Shown here piece by piece: positions 43,326 to 45,080 of a DNA stretch of 45,080 bases; position 1 is the first letter of the stretch; each line of letters begins with the position of its first letter. The translations under genes and the position numbers were made by a program. The DNA comes from Candidatus Thorarchaeota archaeon (GTDB taxonomy: Archaea; Asgardarchaeota; Thorarchaeia; Thorarchaeales; Thorarchaeaceae), in contig JAEOSL010000013.1 in the NCBI GenBank assembly GCA_016840385.1, forward strand, positions 1-45,080, written 5' to 3'. The notes under the pieces were generated by a model. The model was given only the letters and a program-made list of their open reading frames with translations. It was not told where the DNA came from and did not search any database.

Positions 43326-45080
43326 TTACTTCAGGTATAGCTCAATCGTCATTGTCCGACTACAATATCGGCACTCAACTGGACCTCTAGCTTTTATTCG
43401 AGTCACCTCTTCTGAATCAAACCCACTACCGCAGTTCAAACAGACCCAAGCATTGATTCCAGTTGAGATCTCGTCAATCGTTGTCGGTAACATGGCCGCA
43501 TCTTCACCAAGACCCTCTACAACTACATTCGAGGTTTCTCCGTCTACCTTCCCCTTTATTACAATCCTCACAGCGACTTTTTTCCGCGTATACTTGCCTT
43601 CAGCAAGACCTCGAATCACTCCTCTAAATTGCCCTTCTTCTACTGTGCTCTCCGCTTCCAAAAGGTGGAAGTTTCTATTTGGAAGAAGCTTCTCGGCTTT
43701 CCTGAAGAGAACCTCCGGATTCCATTCCATATCCCGTTCTTCTTGTGTGACTGACATGTCACTTAGCATTAGCTCGAAGTCTTCCATGGTTGACTCCAAT
43801 GGTTCAAGAAGGTCACATACTGACCGTATGACGTAAGGTTCGACTTCAACCATCTCAAGATCGCCTTCATAGTTAAGGAAAGATACTGATGAGACTATTC
43901 TACCTTCCACGCAGTCTTTTGTCGGAATGAATGTGAATTGTGGAGAGATGAATCCTCTTGGGTCAATCATAGAGATCTTCTTTACTGCTTTACCAGAAAT
44001 CTCCATACAATCTTCTGGGTATCTAACGATTGTCACCGTCGCATTGTGGATTACATAAGGTGTGTTGTTCTTAATCTTGACCTTATACTCGAACTTTCCT
44101 CCTACGGCTGCACAACCTCTCAGGGCATGTACTCCTTCTGGGAGTTCTGGCTCCTTTTCTTCCTCCACAATTGGTTCCTCTGGTTCATCAGGAGGTAGCG
44201 TTGGTGGGAGTGCCGGAGCGGGTGCTCTTGGCCTCTTTCTCTTAACAATGAACAACGCCGCGACTATTACAATTACTGCGGCTCCACCTCCAGCAACCAA
44301 GATTGTCATCGTGGGATCTGGTTCTACACCATTAGTTGTGGTTGTGGTGGTTGTGGTAGTTGTTGTGGTTGTGGTAGTTGTTGTGGTTGTGGTGGTTGTA
44401 GCACTGCTGCTAATGACCGTGTAGGAGTCTACACTAGAGGTGGCCCAGTGTCCCAGGCTGTCCCTGGCATATATCCTGTGGTAGACTGTGGTTTCCGCAG
44501 TCTGCGAAGGAATGGTCGCTGTCCAATTGCTTCCACTCACAAAAGTCATTGTGATATTTGTCCAAGTCGATTGTCCGTCAGTAGAATACGAGAGCTTGAC
44601 CTCAGCAACACCACTGGAATCTGTCACATTAGCTGTGATGGTAACAGTATCCTGATCATCGGGAGAAATAGGGATATATGAAGTATCAATTGATGGGGCA
44701 GCGATATCTGTGATTCTGACTCGGATTACTGCCAGACCTGCTGGCCCAACTGCTACATAGGCATAGTCTCCACTCACATAGATACCCCTTGCATAATCCC
44801 AAGTGCTTTCATAGACAGGAGTGCCGGGATTCGTGGGGTCTGAGATGTCAATCACTGCCAGACCTGACATCACATCTGCTATGTATGCATAGTCACCACT
44901 CACAAAGACATCGTATGCAGAACCACTAGTATCTTCATAGAAAGGAGTGCCTGGGTTCGTGGGGTCTGAGATGTCAATCACTGCCAGACCTGAAGACCCA
45001 TCTGCTACGTAGGCATAGTCACCACTCACATAGATATCCGATGCGGTGCCAGTCGTATCCTCATAAAAAGGAGCGCCTGG
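43326..45080 (-). CDS. LVIVD beta-propeller/Ig membrane protein with cytoplasmic zinc ribbon (5' end outside window)
   Basis: The frame is open to the right edge, so the N-terminus is missing. From the edge inward: 42-residue LVIVD-type propeller repeats (SGDYAYVADGSSGLAVIDIS), an Ig-like domain with TDSSGVAEVKLSYSTDG, a run of about 22 threonines, and a membrane helix (TILVAGGGAAVIVIVAALFIV). A cytoplasmic part of about 300 residues follows: a Pro/Glu-rich linker, a beta-rich domain, a helical segment, and a C-terminal zinc ribbon (CLNCG and CRYCSRT). Unlike the two beta-helix proteins it has a large inner domain, so it may relay an external signal inward. Confidence 0.85.
   Translation of the reverse strand, partial: PGAPFYEDTTGTASDIYVSGDYAYVADGSSGLAVIDISDPTNPGTPFYEDTSGSAYDVFVSGDYAYIADVMSGLAVIDISDPTNPGTPVYESTWDYARGIYVSGDYAYVAVGPAGLAVIRVRITDIAAPSIDTSYIPISPDDQDTVTITANVTDSSGVAEVKLSYSTDGQSTWTNITMTFVSGSNWTATIPSQTAETTVYHRIYARDSLGHWATSSVDSYTVISSSATTTTTTTTTTTTTTTTTTTTTTNGVEPDPTMTILVAGGGAAVIVIVAALFIVKRKRPRAPAPALPPTLPPDEPEEPIVEEEKEPELPEGVHALRGCAAVGGKFEYKVKIKNNTPYVIHNATVTIVRYPEDCMEISGKAVKKISMIDPRGFISPQFTFIPTKDCVEGRIVSSVSFLNYEGDLEMVEVEPYVIRSVCDLLEPLESTMEDFELMLSDMSVTQEERDMEWNPEVLFRKAEKLLPNRNFHLLEAESTVEEGQFRGVIRGLAEGKYTRKKVAVRIVIKGKVDGETSNVVVEGLGEDAAMLPTTIDEISTGINAWVCLNCGSGFDSEEVTRIKARGPVECRYCSRTMTIELYLK
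44818..45080 (-). repeat. Near-identical 126-nt tandem repeats in the propeller
   Basis: The segments near 44818-44862 and 44944-44990 are almost identical at the DNA level and 126 nt apart (42 codons), and the pattern restarts at the edge. This indicates recent repeat expansion. Confidence 0.7.

Noticed and set aside
44062..44424. Plus-strand frame ending in a long valine run
   Set aside because: Antisense of the Thr linker and membrane segment of the propeller protein.

Overview
The window is archaeal. It carries eS1, uS15, RpoL, TFS, an Lsm protein, exosome Csl4, KEOPS subunits, the DP1 subunit of DNA polymerase D, Orc1/Cdc6, PCNA, PriS and GINS. TATA-like boxes precede several genes, and many starts are GTG or TTG. 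Secreted proteins with long threonine linkers and one C-terminal membrane anchor, two PCNA paralogues and a large Hdr operon fit an Asgard archaeon (Thorarchaeia-like is my best guess). The lineage is inferred from style, not from a marker tree.

Layout. 1-9.8 kb is housekeeping: an ArsR-like remnant, a DUF460 RNase-H-fold protein with a GGQ motif, Lsm, Kae1-Bud32, then uS15, a Cdc45/RecJ-like protein and Pcc1; on the other strand FAU-1, UPF0147 and eS1. 9.9-16.2 kb holds a tiny zinc ribbon, tRNA-Leu(TAG), and a 5.4-kb accessory block in which the 3' end of that tRNA recurs three more times. The block's cargo is a giant beta-helix surface protein, a membrane protein, a PrcB-like protein and an MBL hydrolase. 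It is followed by a DsrE-like gene and tRNA-Ser(CGA). 16.2-29.9 kb is a replication/transcription block: TPR protein, sugar-phosphate mutase, AbrB-PhoU, DP1, Orc1/Cdc6, METTL5-like methyltransferase, Csl4, RpoL, an RNase III-fold protein, TFS, an OB-fold protein, PCNA1, PCNA2, PriS, GINS, a coiled-coil protein and a small membrane protein.

29.9-39.3 kb is a redox operon: HdrC, HdrB, two complementary HdrA proteins (the second fused to an MvhD domain), an unusual winged-helix/coiled-coil/ferredoxin protein with an apparent frameshift, an acyl-CoA dehydrogenase and a cupin; an HD phosphohydrolase lies opposite. 39.5-45.1 kb is a second accessory block. An mvhD gene is followed by a beta-helix surface protein, a nearly complete second mvhD, a membrane protein, a third mvhD 3' fragment, a nuclease-like remnant, and a partial beta-propeller membrane protein running off the right edge.

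The most unusual feature is that the two accessory blocks share one architecture. The 3' end of a conserved gene (tRNA-Leu in one, mvhD in the other) is repeated in direct orientation, with short cargo, including beta-helix surface proteins, between the copies. No recombinase is visible. I read this as serial site-specific insertion of small surface-protein cassettes, but that is inference.
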